NCBI GenBank assembly: GCA_965206655.1
Contig: CBDBKC010000034.1
Span: 434,001 to 498,000 of the forward strand
Length of the DNA: 64,000 nt
Reading direction: 5' to 3'
Source of the DNA: JAPPLB01 sp965206655
GTDB lineage: Bacteria > Acidobacteriota > Terriglobia > Bryobacterales > UBA6623
In this document: piece by piece, positions 33,945-42,232 of the stretch
Position numbering within the stretch: position 1 is the stretch's first letter
How the letters are laid out: each line of letters starts with the position of its first letter
Notes under the pieces: model-generated
Databases searched by the model: none
The model's input: only the letters and a program-made list of their open reading frames with translations
What the model was told of the DNA's origin: nothing
Position numbers and translations under genes: made by a program

Positions 33945-34116
33945 CTCGTGGCATGGGTGAGGTCTATAAGGCAGAAGACCTCAGGCTGGGCCGTCATGTC
34001 GCATTCAAGTTTCTTGCGGCTCACTGGTCTCAGATCCCGAGACCCGCAAACGCTTTGAGCGAGAAGTCGGTGCCGTCTCGTTCCAGCTGGAAGCGCCTTA
34101 AGCGAATCAGCAGGTG
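33945..34116 (+). pseudogene. Serine/threonine protein kinase relic, second fragment, frameshifted
   Basis: Reads RGMGEVYKAEDLRLGRHVAF then KFLAAHW, the region from the glycine loop through the ATP-binding lysine (FKFL). The frame then changes: VSDPETRKRFEREVGAVS continues one frame over. It begins with GMG, the point where the fragment at 32871 stops, about 1 kb upstream. Either one kinase gene was split by the intervening DNA or two copies decayed. Confidence 0.7.
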
Positions 34117-34289
34117 ACAAATGGTTTGAAGCGCTTCAGGAAAAGGTTCTCTAGGAGGATCAGCGGGCTGTGCGGGCCGGACAAGTATCTTTACGCGACG
34201 CTTGGCCTGTATGCCGTGCCGCCGCGATGCGCCGACCTGTCGAGGGCGAAGGTCTGATGGAGAGGGTGAAAACCGGATGCGGGAAATCC

Positions 34290-34660
34290 GCGCAAAAGAA
34301 GCGCTTAGCGGCTCTCTTGTCGCGGTTGCGCGTGACCAGGATATCGAGGACGTCACCATCCTGGTCAACGGCTCTCCAAAGATAATGGCGTTGGCCGCGG
34401 ATTGTGAAGAACAACTCGTCCACGTGCCAGATGTCACCGAGCCGACCTTGTCGCCGCAAGGTCCGGGCATACGCTGGTCCAAACTTTCCGACACCAGGAT
34501 CGAATCGCTTTGTAGGATACCGTGATGCCGCGCTCCGAGAAGAAGATCTTCGACATCGCGAAAGCTCAGGGCGAACCGATGGCGCCGCCAAACGGCATGG
34601 CTCATGATCTCAGGCGGAAAGCGGTGGAGTCGATACAGCGATTCCTTGAGCCGATTGTCA
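34290..34660 (-). pseudogene. IS6-family transposase fragment, frameshifted
   Basis: On the minus strand FPPEIMSHAVWRRHRFALSF then RDVEDLLL (N-terminal frame) and, after a frame change, KFGPAYARTLRRQGRLGDIW then HVDELFFTIRGQRHYLWRAV and DQDGDVLDILVTRNRDKRAA match IS6-type transposases, including the first catalytic Asp (DEL context). It stops after KRAAKRFF, so the second half with the remaining catalytic residues is missing. Confidence 0.8.
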
Positions 34661-34881
34661 CCGACCGCCGTTAACTTGACAATGCCTCGCGTATACTATA
34701 GGCGCTTGACCGAGAGACAGGATTGAGTTTTGAAGCTGGCTGGAATTGGGCTGAGGGAAGGCTCGGCCTCGCCGTCTGCTTTCCACCGAGACAAAGACCA
34801 ACAAAGCGCGATGATGCCGCACGACCCCCATGCATGGACGAATGGGATTTCTGAGATTCCATCGAGGGAGGAGACCAATCG

Positions 34882-35259
34882 ATGTCGGTTTTGAAAGATA
34901 CCGTGCTAGCTTCTATCGGCTTGTTCGAAGTCACGAAAGCGCGCGCTGAAAGGATCATTGATGACCTCATCCAGAAGGGTGAGCTCCGTCGATCAGACCG
35001 CAAGGACGCGGTGCTCGAGCTCCTGGACAAGGCAGAGAAATCGAGCGCGCGTTTCAGAAAGAAGGTGCTCACGGAAGTTGATCAGGCGCAGAGTGCGATA
35101 TCCAAAATGGCGGAGGACCTCAAATGGGCGCGTCAAGCAGAGATGAAGAAGCTACAGAGCAAAGTCAGCAGGTTGACGAAAGCCGTAGAAGCACTCCAGA
35201 AGAACACGGAAGAGACCAAGCAACCGATCCGAGCTAGAAAACCAAAGAAGAAGCAATGA
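34882..35259 (+). CDS. Phasin/PhaF-like coiled-coil protein
   Basis: 125 residues, almost entirely helical and charged. The first half (TVLASIGLFEVTKARAERII then DDLIQKGELRRSDRKDAVLE) matches the polyhydroxyalkanoate granule-associated (PhaF/PhaI) family pattern. The C-terminal part is a coiled coil (MKKLQSKVSRLTKAVEALQK) ending in a Lys-rich tail (RARKPKKKQ) that could bind nucleic acid. Good ribosome-binding site (GGAGGAG at about 34867) before ATG 34882. It precedes the XpaC/TelA operon by 230 bp. A helical membrane-associated role is an alternative to granule binding. Confidence 0.68.
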   Translation: MSVLKDTVLASIGLFEVTKARAERIIDDLIQKGELRRSDRKDAVLELLDKAEKSSARFRKKVLTEVDQAQSAISKMAEDLKWARQAEMKKLQSKVSRLTKAVEALQKNTEETKQPIRARKPKKKQ

Positions 35260-35408
35260 GAAGAAGAATCGCTGGAGCGGTCCAAGCAGCAGAACAAAGG
35301 ATGCCCGCGCCCCTGGAGGCGAGCCGGTGGAGGCGCCCAACGGCAGGAAAGGTTGAAGTCGGTGGCTCGGCGCACCGACGTTTCCCCTGGCAGGGTCTCA
35401 TCCGGTGA
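35256..35408 (+). CDS. Possible 50-residue small protein
   Basis: ATG 35256 overlaps the phasin-like gene's stop (ATGA) and the frame is open for 50 codons (MRRRIAGAVQAAEQRMPAPL ...). Arg- and Pro-rich. No homology recognised. A TAGAAT hexamer at 35440-35445 after it is a possible promoter for the XpaC/TelA operon. Confidence 0.25.
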   Translation: MRRRIAGAVQAAEQRMPAPLEASRWRRPTAGKVEVGGSAHRRFPWQGLIR

Positions 35409-35489
35409 CGTTCAGTCGGGAGTTCCCTCGATGTCCCGATAGAATCATGAAAGAGCATCGCAGTATATGATGATCGCTTAGCGACTCCG

Positions 35490-36074
35490 ATGAAGATGAA
35501 CTCCAAGCAATGGCTGTTGGCAATCGGCGCGGGGATTGTCGTCGGCGCGGGCGTGTACCTGATGCTCCCGCTGATCGTCGTGGCCGCCGTGAGCGCGGTC
35601 GTGGCCTCGCTCGTGGCGATTGTGGTCTACCGGTATCTCGACGGGCAGACCAAAGTGAAAGACGTGCCGGCTAAGACCGATCCGCGCCAAGAGCTGATGG
35701 CCCTGCTCGATCGCCTTGTCGCACTGAACATTGACATCCGCGAGGCAGGGCTCGCTTCAGACGTGCTCCTCCGGGTGGAGACCATCATTGACAAGCTGCG
35801 CGATCTCCTTCCTGATCTCAATGAGCGGTATCCTGGACATGAGTTGGCCTGGACTCTCAACCAGATGGCCAGGGAGTATTTGAGCAAGGTCGTCCGACCC
35901 TACGTGGCTTTGTCTGAGGCCGATCGGGCCGAGCGGAAACAAGAGCTGCTGAACAGCCTGAACGGAGTGGAAGCAGAAGTCGACAACGTTGGGGACCTGG
36001 TCCAGGGCGACAAGAAGGGAGACTTCAGGGCAAAGGCGGCGTTCTTGCGCGCCCGCTTCGTTCAAGAGTCCTAG
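35490..36074 (+). CDS. XpaC-like membrane-anchored protein
   Basis: 194 residues. Two adjacent hydrophobic segments near the N-terminus (LLAIGAGIVVGAGVYLMLPL and IVVAAVSAVVASLVAIVVYR), then a helical cytoplasmic domain (RQELMALLDRLVALNIDIRE, RVETIIDKLRDLLPDLN). The architecture and the TelA gene 27 bp downstream match the XpaC (5-bromo-4-chloroindolyl phosphate hydrolysis protein)/TelA pair. It probably acts with TelA in envelope stress or toxic-anion tolerance. First gene of a seven-gene operon. Confidence 0.72.
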   Translation: MKMNSKQWLLAIGAGIVVGAGVYLMLPLIVVAAVSAVVASLVAIVVYRYLDGQTKVKDVPAKTDPRQELMALLDRLVALNIDIREAGLASDVLLRVETIIDKLRDLLPDLNERYPGHELAWTLNQMAREYLSKVVRPYVALSEADRAERKQELLNSLNGVEAEVDNVGDLVQGDKKGDFRAKAAFLRARFVQES

Positions 36075-36101
36075 CGACCGAAAGAGGAGGATCGATCCAC
36101 C

Positions 36102-37313
36102 ATGAGCGCAGGCAACCCTACACAACCGGCAACCCCGGCCGAGGCGGCTCCGCCACCACCCGTCGCTCTGACTCCGGTGAAGCCCAAAGGGCTGGAATCC
36201 GAAGACGAGAAGCGGCTGCAAGAAACGGCGTTGCAACTCGCCGGCGAGGTTCACCAGGACGCCGGCAACCGGCAGGTCGCGCGGCGACTGAGCGCTCTCG
36301 GCGTGCGCGAGCAGCAGAAGGCTTCCAAGGAGATCGGCCTTCTGAAAACGCGCGTCGGCACGATGCTCAGCCAGCTCGATGGCGAAGGCGCCGAGATCCC
36401 GAGGACGCTGATCGAGCTGCGCCACACGATGGACGAAATCAATCCTAACGTCCTCAGCCAGCCGAGCGGGATCGCAAAGTGGGTCGGCAAAGTACCCGGC
36501 GTGGGCACGGTCCTCAAGAGGATTGCGGTCAAGTACGAGTCCGTCCAAACACAAATCGACCACATCATGAACGGGCTGCGTCACGGCAAGGACAAGCTAC
36601 TGCAAGACAACGCTGAACTTGAACAGCTTTATGAGCAGGTGGGACACGCGCAGCTTGGGGTGCAGGAGAGCGCCTACGTCGGAGAGCTGCTGTGGCAGAA
36701 GATCGAAGACAAGTTGCCGGAAGCGACGGAGCCTGCCGAGCGGCAGAAGCTACAAGCGATGATGCACAGGGTCGCCATGCGGGTCCAGGACCTGCGCACG
36801 ATGGAGCAGGTCAATCTGCAGTTCTTCGCTTCGATCGACATGACGATCCAGAACAACGACACGCTCTGCGAGCAGGTCGACCGCACCGTCATGGTAACGC
36901 AAAGCCTGTTGACAGTCGGCTTGGCGATCCAGGCGGCTCTGGCGAGTCAGAAGCAGATCGCCACCGCCGTGAAAAGTGTCCAGGAGAGCACCGCGGCTAT
37001 GCTTGAGGCCAACGCTTCGGCGATCGGCCGACAGACGACGGAGATCGGCGAAATGCAGAACAACCCCGTGATCGCTCTCGAAAGCGTGAAGAAGGCCCAC
37101 AACAGTTTGATTGAGGCGATGGATAAGATGGAGGAGATCCGTGCCGTCGGAACCGAGAAAGCGAGAGCGGGTATCGCTGAGCTGAATAAGATGTCGGCTG
37201 CACTTGAGCCGAAAGTCGAGGCGCTGCAAGCGGCTCGCGATCTTCCGCCGGCGCAACTTCCCGGGGCGACGCCGGCAGAGTTGGAGGCGCCGCCGGAGCA
37301 GCCTGCATCGTAG
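36102..37313 (+). CDS. telA: TelA-family toxic-anion/tellurite resistance protein
   Basis: 403 residues with an excellent Shine-Dalgarno (AGAGGAGGA). A Pro/Ala-rich N-terminal tail (about 30 residues) precedes the long all-helical TelA domain: VGTVLKRIAVKYESVQTQID, LLQDNAELEQLYEQVGHAQL, QESAYVGELLWQKIEDKLPE, RVAMRVQDLRTMEQVNLQFF, IDMTIQNNDTLCEQVDRTVM and TQSLLTVGLAIQAALASQ. These are the conserved segments of the family. Length is typical. The C-terminal tail is Pro/Glu-rich. Cytoplasmic or peripherally membrane-bound; biochemical role unknown. Confidence 0.88.
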   Translation: MSAGNPTQPATPAEAAPPPPVALTPVKPKGLESEDEKRLQETALQLAGEVHQDAGNRQVARRLSALGVREQQKASKEIGLLKTRVGTMLSQLDGEGAEIPRTLIELRHTMDEINPNVLSQPSGIAKWVGKVPGVGTVLKRIAVKYESVQTQIDHIMNGLRHGKDKLLQDNAELEQLYEQVGHAQLGVQESAYVGELLWQKIEDKLPEATEPAERQKLQAMMHRVAMRVQDLRTMEQVNLQFFASIDMTIQNNDTLCEQVDRTVMVTQSLLTVGLAIQAALASQKQIATAVKSVQESTAAMLEANASAIGRQTTEIGEMQNNPVIALESVKKAHNSLIEAMDKMEEIRAVGTEKARAGIAELNKMSAALEPKVEALQAARDLPPAQLPGATPAELEAPPEQPAS

Positions 37314-37372
37314 GACGGAGTCTCTGTTGCCGTCCCGAGTACGACAGGCTTTCTCCAGAATAGCCGACTAGC

Positions 37373-37990
37373 ATGCCAACCCTCCTCGATCCAGCCGGGC
37401 GCAAACGCTATGAAGATCAGTTTGCGGCGATCCGTAAAATGCCGAGGCCGATTCCGCCCAGTGACCGCCACAAACACTCCATTGAAGACGTCAAGAATGG
37501 GGCCTACATCCGCTTCGAAGGCAAGTCCTACCGCGTCGAGAGTACCAACGTGTATGAGCGAAGCGGCTATCGCTGGCCCGAGCTGGTCCTCTACTGCCTG
37601 CACGACGGTGAGACGCGGTACACCGAATGGGAAAAGGAAGACGAGGTCTCCGTGTACGTCTCACGGGAAAAACTCAGCTTCGCCCAGGTCGGATTGAAGG
37701 GCAAGGAAGAGCTGTGGGAGATCTCCGAAGATGAAGAAGGTGTGGCGAGACACGGGGAAAGGGTCTTCCGCTACCATGAGGACTCCGCCGTGACCTTCTA
37801 CCGCGATGACGGCGAGCAGGGCGTGCCCTTCCACCAATACCTCTTTGCCGAGGAGGGAAGCAAGGCGTTTATCGGCATTGAGGAGTGGGGCGACGAAGAT
37901 GACGGTTATGAGCACAACGTGACCTTGAGCGAATACTTGGATCCAAGTGCCATCGAAGTCTTGGTTGCCGAGGACGGCAAAAGTGCCTGA
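37373..37990 (+). CDS. DUF4178-domain protein
   Basis: 205 residues, soluble. The pattern HSIEDVKNGAYIRFEGKSYR then VESTNVYERSGYRWPELVLY and a second half beginning WEISEDEEG (two beta-rich repeats, about 40-110 and 115-200) match DUF4178 proteins, which recur near DUF350 and polyamine-biosynthesis genes. The stop overlaps the GTG of the DUF2617 gene by 8 nt. Function unknown. Confidence 0.72.
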   Translation: MPTLLDPAGRKRYEDQFAAIRKMPRPIPPSDRHKHSIEDVKNGAYIRFEGKSYRVESTNVYERSGYRWPELVLYCLHDGETRYTEWEKEDEVSVYVSREKLSFAQVGLKGKEELWEISEDEEGVARHGERVFRYHEDSAVTFYRDDGEQGVPFHQYLFAEEGSKAFIGIEEWGDEDDGYEHNVTLSEYLDPSAIEVLVAEDGKSA

Positions 37991-38606
37991 GGTCGCTTAC
38001 AAAGACAGGTCGGCCGGCGACCTGCGGCTTCGTCTATTCAGCAACCTCGTAGATCCGGCTCTGTTCACCGTAGTGTGCCAAGGCCGCGCGCTGGCAAACG
38101 GGATGCGAATCGACGCGCACATCCTTGGAGCCAGCCATATGATCCGTTTTCGGGCGGGGGCCAGTTGCCTGAGCGAGGTGCTCGTATGCTCGGACGCCGC
38201 GCTGCAAACATGGCCCGGGAGTTGCGTGTCGCACAAGCCGGCAAGCGGACCGCTGGATCTGGAACTGGACAACGTCGTGTATCAATTCACCGGAGAACTG
38301 TTGCGCCGCAGTGCAGCCGAAAGGCTGCTGGGAAACCTCAGGGCCCGCCTTGCTGCAGCGCGGACGCGGCCGGACGAAATCGGCCTCTCGTTCGAATTTC
38401 CTGCCGAAGTCCGGTCGGAGAAACCGGCGGAGACACTGCTGTGGGCGCGGCTTGGACCAGCAGGCGCTGAGATCGAGACGGTTCATTCTTATCCGTCAGA
38501 AGACTCCGTGGTCTGGACGCAGTCGTCGGCAGTCCGGACTGTGGGCGCGCGACACGCTACGTCCCCGATCCAAGAAGTGCGGCAGCCTGTTGAAATTGCG
38601 AGTTAA
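37983..38606 (+). CDS. DUF2617-family protein
   Basis: 207 residues. GTG 37983 is chosen because it overlaps the upstream stop codon and family similarity starts there (RLRLFSNLVDPALFTVVCQG). Other features: ANGMRIDAHILGASHMIRF and YQFTGELLRR. Soluble, no signal. DUF2617 proteins are small proteins found next to DUF4178 and spermidine-synthase genes; their activity is unknown. The family call relies on pattern and neighbourhood. Confidence 0.62.
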   Translation: MPEVAYKDRSAGDLRLRLFSNLVDPALFTVVCQGRALANGMRIDAHILGASHMIRFRAGASCLSEVLVCSDAALQTWPGSCVSHKPASGPLDLELDNVVYQFTGELLRRSAAERLLGNLRARLAAARTRPDEIGLSFEFPAEVRSEKPAETLLWARLGPAGAEIETVHSYPSEDSVVWTQSSAVRTVGARHATSPIQEVRQPVEIAS

Positions 38607-38645
38607 TGTCTGCGGCCCCGCTTGACGGCCGTGAGTAGATCCGCC

Positions 38646-40241
38646 ATGAACCGATATGTGACAGCCACTCTCCTGGTTCTGCTGACGGCATGCGGTGGTC
38701 TGCCAGACGTTAGCGTCAGCCTCGCCGAAGCCATTCACAAACGGGTCGAGCAGACCAGGCAGGAGGTGGACGCGCAGGAAAAGGCGTACGGGCAGTTCCA
38801 GAAGTCGGCCCAATACGGCCCCCTCGCGCGATACGCCGAGAAAGAATCTTGGGCGCAGAGGTTCACAGCCGCTCGCAAGATTCTCGACTCGGCGGAAACT
38901 CTCTATCAGAAGACTGTCACCCCGATCCTCGAAAGGGACGATGAAAAAGAGCTGCAGGCTCTCAACGAAAATCTCAAGAAGATCTCGGCGCTGACCGCCA
39001 GCGCTCGCAAGATGTCGCTGGAGTGGAAGGAGCGAAGCGATTTCATCACCAAGAGCCGCGAGAGCGCGCCTGCGCTGATCCGCGGCGCAAATGCAGATTT
39101 GCAAAAGCAGAGGAATCAAAATCAGGCTGTAGGCAAGATCGCGGCCCAGACCGCCCAAGAGTTCCCGGCTCGCAAAGAGGACATCGGCAAGCTGCTCCAG
39201 CCCCTGACGGCACTTGTAAACGAATCAGAGACGGCACACGAAGCGATCCGTGGCGAGTCAGGCAAAGTCGGGTCCGATGATGCCGACTACGCGTTGATCG
39301 GCGACAACCGTCAGATCCTGTCGGAGAACGCCACGAGGTTTGAGAAGTCCGGCGCACAGGTCACCGCAAAGCTGGGCCAGCTTTCGCGGAGCTACTCCAA
39401 AACGCTGATTGACATGCAGGCTAAGTATGCCGTGATCATCCGGCGGTACAGTTGGGATGACTCGCTCAACTCCCCGAGGGTGCATCACTACGACTATCGT
39501 CCGCGTCAGGTGGATCTGGAGACGTACAACCACCTCACCAACAACACAGCCGTGGGCTTAGGGCAGTGGAAGGCCGGCTGGTTCGGGAGCGGACTGAAGC
39601 TCTACAGGCACGTCGACCCGAGGCGATGGGACACTCTACGGATCGACCCCCGAGAGAGTTGGCCCAGCCGCAACGACAACGCTGGCGAATACTGGGTCGA
39701 GGACGACAAGGTGAACTACTACCACAAGTACTTGGTGGTAGAGAACGAGGAGACCTCCGAGACCGGCTTCGTTGCGGTTAGCGCGGCACTCTTCCTCGCC
39801 AACGTCGACAACCTGGGCATGGATGTCGAGGCGAAACCGTATGGCAGCTTCGAGGATGAAAAACTGACCCACGCCGCCCCGCCCGGAATGGCCTACGTCG
39901 GGAATCCGAGATACGGTCACTGGGCCTCAGATGGCCGGGGAGGGAGCGTCTGGACCTGGGTAGGACCCTACTTGCTCTACCGGAGCCTGTTCGGGACGCC
40001 CTACCACTACGGTCGGGCTTCCTGGTCCACTTGGTCGGGCGGCTATCGGGGTTCACGCCCCTACTATGGCGGCACGGCGGCCGCGCCGTTGTACGGAACA
40101 AGAGGTAAGACGACCCAAACCTCTCCCAGGTATCAGAACTCGTCGTTTGGAAGAACAGGCGGGTTTCAGCGGGTGTCGGCGTCAGTACGAGGAGCGGGCC
40201 CCGGCGGCCGCGGAGGCGGTTTCGGTGGTAGCGGAAAGTAA
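38646..40241 (+). CDS. Large lipoprotein with coiled coil and Gly-rich tail
   Basis: 531 residues. ATG 38646 gives a lipoprotein signal MNRYVTATLLVLLTACGGLP with lipobox LTAC. Residues about 25-270 form a long helical coiled coil (AIHKRVEQTRQEVDAQEKAY, LQALNENLKKISALTASARK); about 290-460 is a globular domain rich in Trp/Tyr (SWDDSLNSPRVHHYDYRPRQ); the tail is Gly/Tyr/Ser-rich (PYYGG, GGRGGGFGGSGK). It is probably anchored to a membrane and reaches across the periplasm. It lies between DUF2617 (39 bp) and DUF350 (12 bp) in the operon. Not recognised as a named family. Confidence 0.7.
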   Translation: MNRYVTATLLVLLTACGGLPDVSVSLAEAIHKRVEQTRQEVDAQEKAYGQFQKSAQYGPLARYAEKESWAQRFTAARKILDSAETLYQKTVTPILERDDEKELQALNENLKKISALTASARKMSLEWKERSDFITKSRESAPALIRGANADLQKQRNQNQAVGKIAAQTAQEFPARKEDIGKLLQPLTALVNESETAHEAIRGESGKVGSDDADYALIGDNRQILSENATRFEKSGAQVTAKLGQLSRSYSKTLIDMQAKYAVIIRRYSWDDSLNSPRVHHYDYRPRQVDLETYNHLTNNTAVGLGQWKAGWFGSGLKLYRHVDPRRWDTLRIDPRESWPSRNDNAGEYWVEDDKVNYYHKYLVVENEETSETGFVAVSAALFLANVDNLGMDVEAKPYGSFEDEKLTHAAPPGMAYVGNPRYGHWASDGRGGSVWTWVGPYLLYRSLFGTPYHYGRASWSTWSGGYRGSRPYYGGTAAAPLYGTRGKTTQTSPRYQNSSFGRTGGFQRVSASVRGAGPGGRGGGFGGSGK

Positions 40242-40253
40242 TACGAGGACGTG

Positions 40254-41156
40254 ATGCAATTCATTGAGACTTTGGTTCACGGTGCGGTCGACACCCTTTT
40301 TGTCTTTCTGATCCTTCTGTTAGCCAAGAAGCTCCGAGACGCGCGCTTTCGTGCCGCCGTGGCTCCGGCCGACGGAGGCGATTCTGTAGAATACACCGCC
40401 GATTACCAAATCGAAGAAGAGAGCAATCTGGCGGTGGCCCTGCGCCGCTGTGGCTTGAGCATTGGTTTCGGCTTCGGTCTCGCCGGGGTCGTCAGCGGAG
40501 GGGTCAGTCGCTTCTCGGCAGGATGGGAAGCAGTGCTACGAGACACCGGAGAACTGCTGTTCTCCTGTGTCCTGCTGCTTGTGTTTCTGTTCTTGGCCGA
40601 GTTCGTTGTTGAAAAGATCATCTTGCGCAGTGTTCACAACACTCGAGAACTCAAGAATGGCAACACCGCCGTCGGATTCGCGGAGTTGGGCAGTTATACG
40701 GCTACCGGCCTGATCGCATTCGGCTCGTTTCAGGGTGAGGGCGGAGCGTGGTACACCGCCGCGGGCTTTTTCTTCATTGGGCAGGTGGCTTTGATCCTGT
40801 TCGCGTTGATCTACGAATGGGTAACGCCATTCAACATCGTCGCCGAGATCCAGAAAGGTAACGCGGCCGCCGGGTTGATGCTTGGCGGCACCCTGGCCAC
40901 GTTGGGTATCATCCTCAGCTTCGCTATCGCCGGTCCCTTTACTGGGTGGACCGAGGGCATCACCGGATTCGCCATCAGCGCGCTGGTTGGGATGGCCCTG
41001 CTTATTCCCTTCCAGATGTTGATCGCCAAGGCTTTCCTGCCGAATACAACCCTTAAGATTGAGGTCGAGCGTGATCGTAACCTTGCCGCTTGTTCGGTGA
41101 CCGTCTGCGCCCAGGTTGCGCTAGCCATCATGATCGGCGCATTGGTCACGGTTTAG
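40254..41156 (+). CDS. Tandem DUF350 membrane protein
   Basis: About 300 residues with around eight hydrophobic segments in two DUF350 (YjfL-like) repeats. Each repeat has the N-[T/A]-A-[V/A]-G motif near a membrane segment (ELKNGNTAVGFAELGSYTAT; EIQKGNAAAGLMLGGTLATL), and the segment EESNLAVALRRCGLSIGFGF matches the N-A-x-A-L-R pattern. ATG 40254 is preferred to GTG 40251. DUF350 proteins occur with spermidine synthase-like and ion-channel genes; their transport or stress role is unproven. Confidence 0.82.
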   Translation: MQFIETLVHGAVDTLFVFLILLLAKKLRDARFRAAVAPADGGDSVEYTADYQIEEESNLAVALRRCGLSIGFGFGLAGVVSGGVSRFSAGWEAVLRDTGELLFSCVLLLVFLFLAEFVVEKIILRSVHNTRELKNGNTAVGFAELGSYTATGLIAFGSFQGEGGAWYTAAGFFFIGQVALILFALIYEWVTPFNIVAEIQKGNAAAGLMLGGTLATLGIILSFAIAGPFTGWTEGITGFAISALVGMALLIPFQMLIAKAFLPNTTLKIEVERDRNLAACSVTVCAQVALAIMIGALVTV

Positions 41157-41173
41157 CGGCCCGAGGGCGTCAA

Positions 41174-42229
41174 GTGACGGCTCAAGCTCGTTTTCGCCGG
41201 CTTCGCGACGCTCTGCTGCGCATCGTCCACAAGGCCGGCTGGGCTTGGATCGGGACCCTCCTGCTGGCACTCTACGTGCTCGGTGCGGTCCTGATGCCCT
41301 TCTTCGAAGGGCGTGACAGCCCGCTGGCTTCGATAAGGGATTACACCTGGTGGTTCGTTGTGACCGCTACGACTGTGGGCTACGGCGATATCGCTCCGGG
41401 CTCGCTTGGCGGAAGGGCAACCGCAGTGGTCATCATGCTGTTGGGCATCGGTGTCATCGCTGTCGCCGTGGCAAAGTTGGCCGAGGCGGTTATTGATTTT
41501 GGAAGGAGGCGCATGAAAGGGCTGACACAGCTAGGCGAAGCAGATCACCTCGTGATCTTCGGCTACAGCAAGGGAGAAACCGAGAGCCTCGTCCGGGAGT
41601 TGCGACAAGACAGGAGCGCGGAAGGTCTCTCGATCGTTCTTTGCTCCTATTTGGCCGAAGAGAACCCGCTACAGGACGATGTGAAGTTCGTCCACGGTGA
41701 CTTGGCGTCGGAAGATGTGCTGGAGCGCGCCTGCGTCGCGCGGGCGGCCCACATTCTCATCCACGGCCACGACGATAGTGAGACGATTGTTGTTAGCCTC
41801 GCGGCCCGCAGCGTCAACTCTCACGCGCACATCGTTGCTCTGCTGCGGCAACCCGAAAACGAGATGCATCTGAAGCGAATTGACCCCAACATCGAATGTG
41901 TCACGCCACTGTCGGTTCCCCTCATGGTGCAGTCGCTTCAGGACCCAGGGGTGACGGCGGTGATCGCATCGTTGTTGAGCAACTCGACCGACGACACGAT
42001 CTACCGTTTGAACGTTTCGAATACGAGCTGCACCTGGAATTTCGGCGCCCTGCAGAGGGTGTTCAAAGATCGCCTCGACGCCACGCTCGTGGCCGTGGCA
42101 TCGGGCGAATCGGTTGGTGACGTGGATCTCAATCCAGCCTCGGATTTCGTGGTCAAGCAGGGAACGTCGCTGTTCTACATCGCGCACCGGCGAATCCTGC
42201 CCCAGGAAGTCGCTTGGGACGAGCTCTGA
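41174..42229 (+). CDS. Two-helix potassium channel with RCK/TrkA-N domain
   Basis: 351 residues from GTG 41174 (17 bp after DUF350). Two membrane helices flank the pore loop DYTWWFVVTATTVGYGDIAP, containing the K+ selectivity filter TVGYGD. The cytoplasmic part starts DHLVIFGYSKGETESLVREL, a Rossmann TrkA-N/RCK domain (about 120-245), followed by a C-terminal domain (about 250-351). It should gate K+ flux in response to nucleotide or ligand binding. Last gene of the operon; its stop is 3 bp from the stop of the convergent FAD enzyme. Confidence 0.87.
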   Translation: MTAQARFRRLRDALLRIVHKAGWAWIGTLLLALYVLGAVLMPFFEGRDSPLASIRDYTWWFVVTATTVGYGDIAPGSLGGRATAVVIMLLGIGVIAVAVAKLAEAVIDFGRRRMKGLTQLGEADHLVIFGYSKGETESLVRELRQDRSAEGLSIVLCSYLAEENPLQDDVKFVHGDLASEDVLERACVARAAHILIHGHDDSETIVVSLAARSVNSHAHIVALLRQPENEMHLKRIDPNIECVTPLSVPLMVQSLQDPGVTAVIASLLSNSTDDTIYRLNVSNTSCTWNFGALQRVFKDRLDATLVAVASGESVGDVDLNPASDFVVKQGTSLFYIAHRRILPQEVAWDEL

Positions 42230-42232
42230 TAA

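Noticed and set aside
34225..34310. Possible group II intron 3' domain (ACCGGATGCGGGAAATCCGC-like hairpin)
   Set aside because: Only one short hairpin resembles that domain; no reverse transcriptase, domain V or boundary is visible, and it abuts an IS6 fragment.
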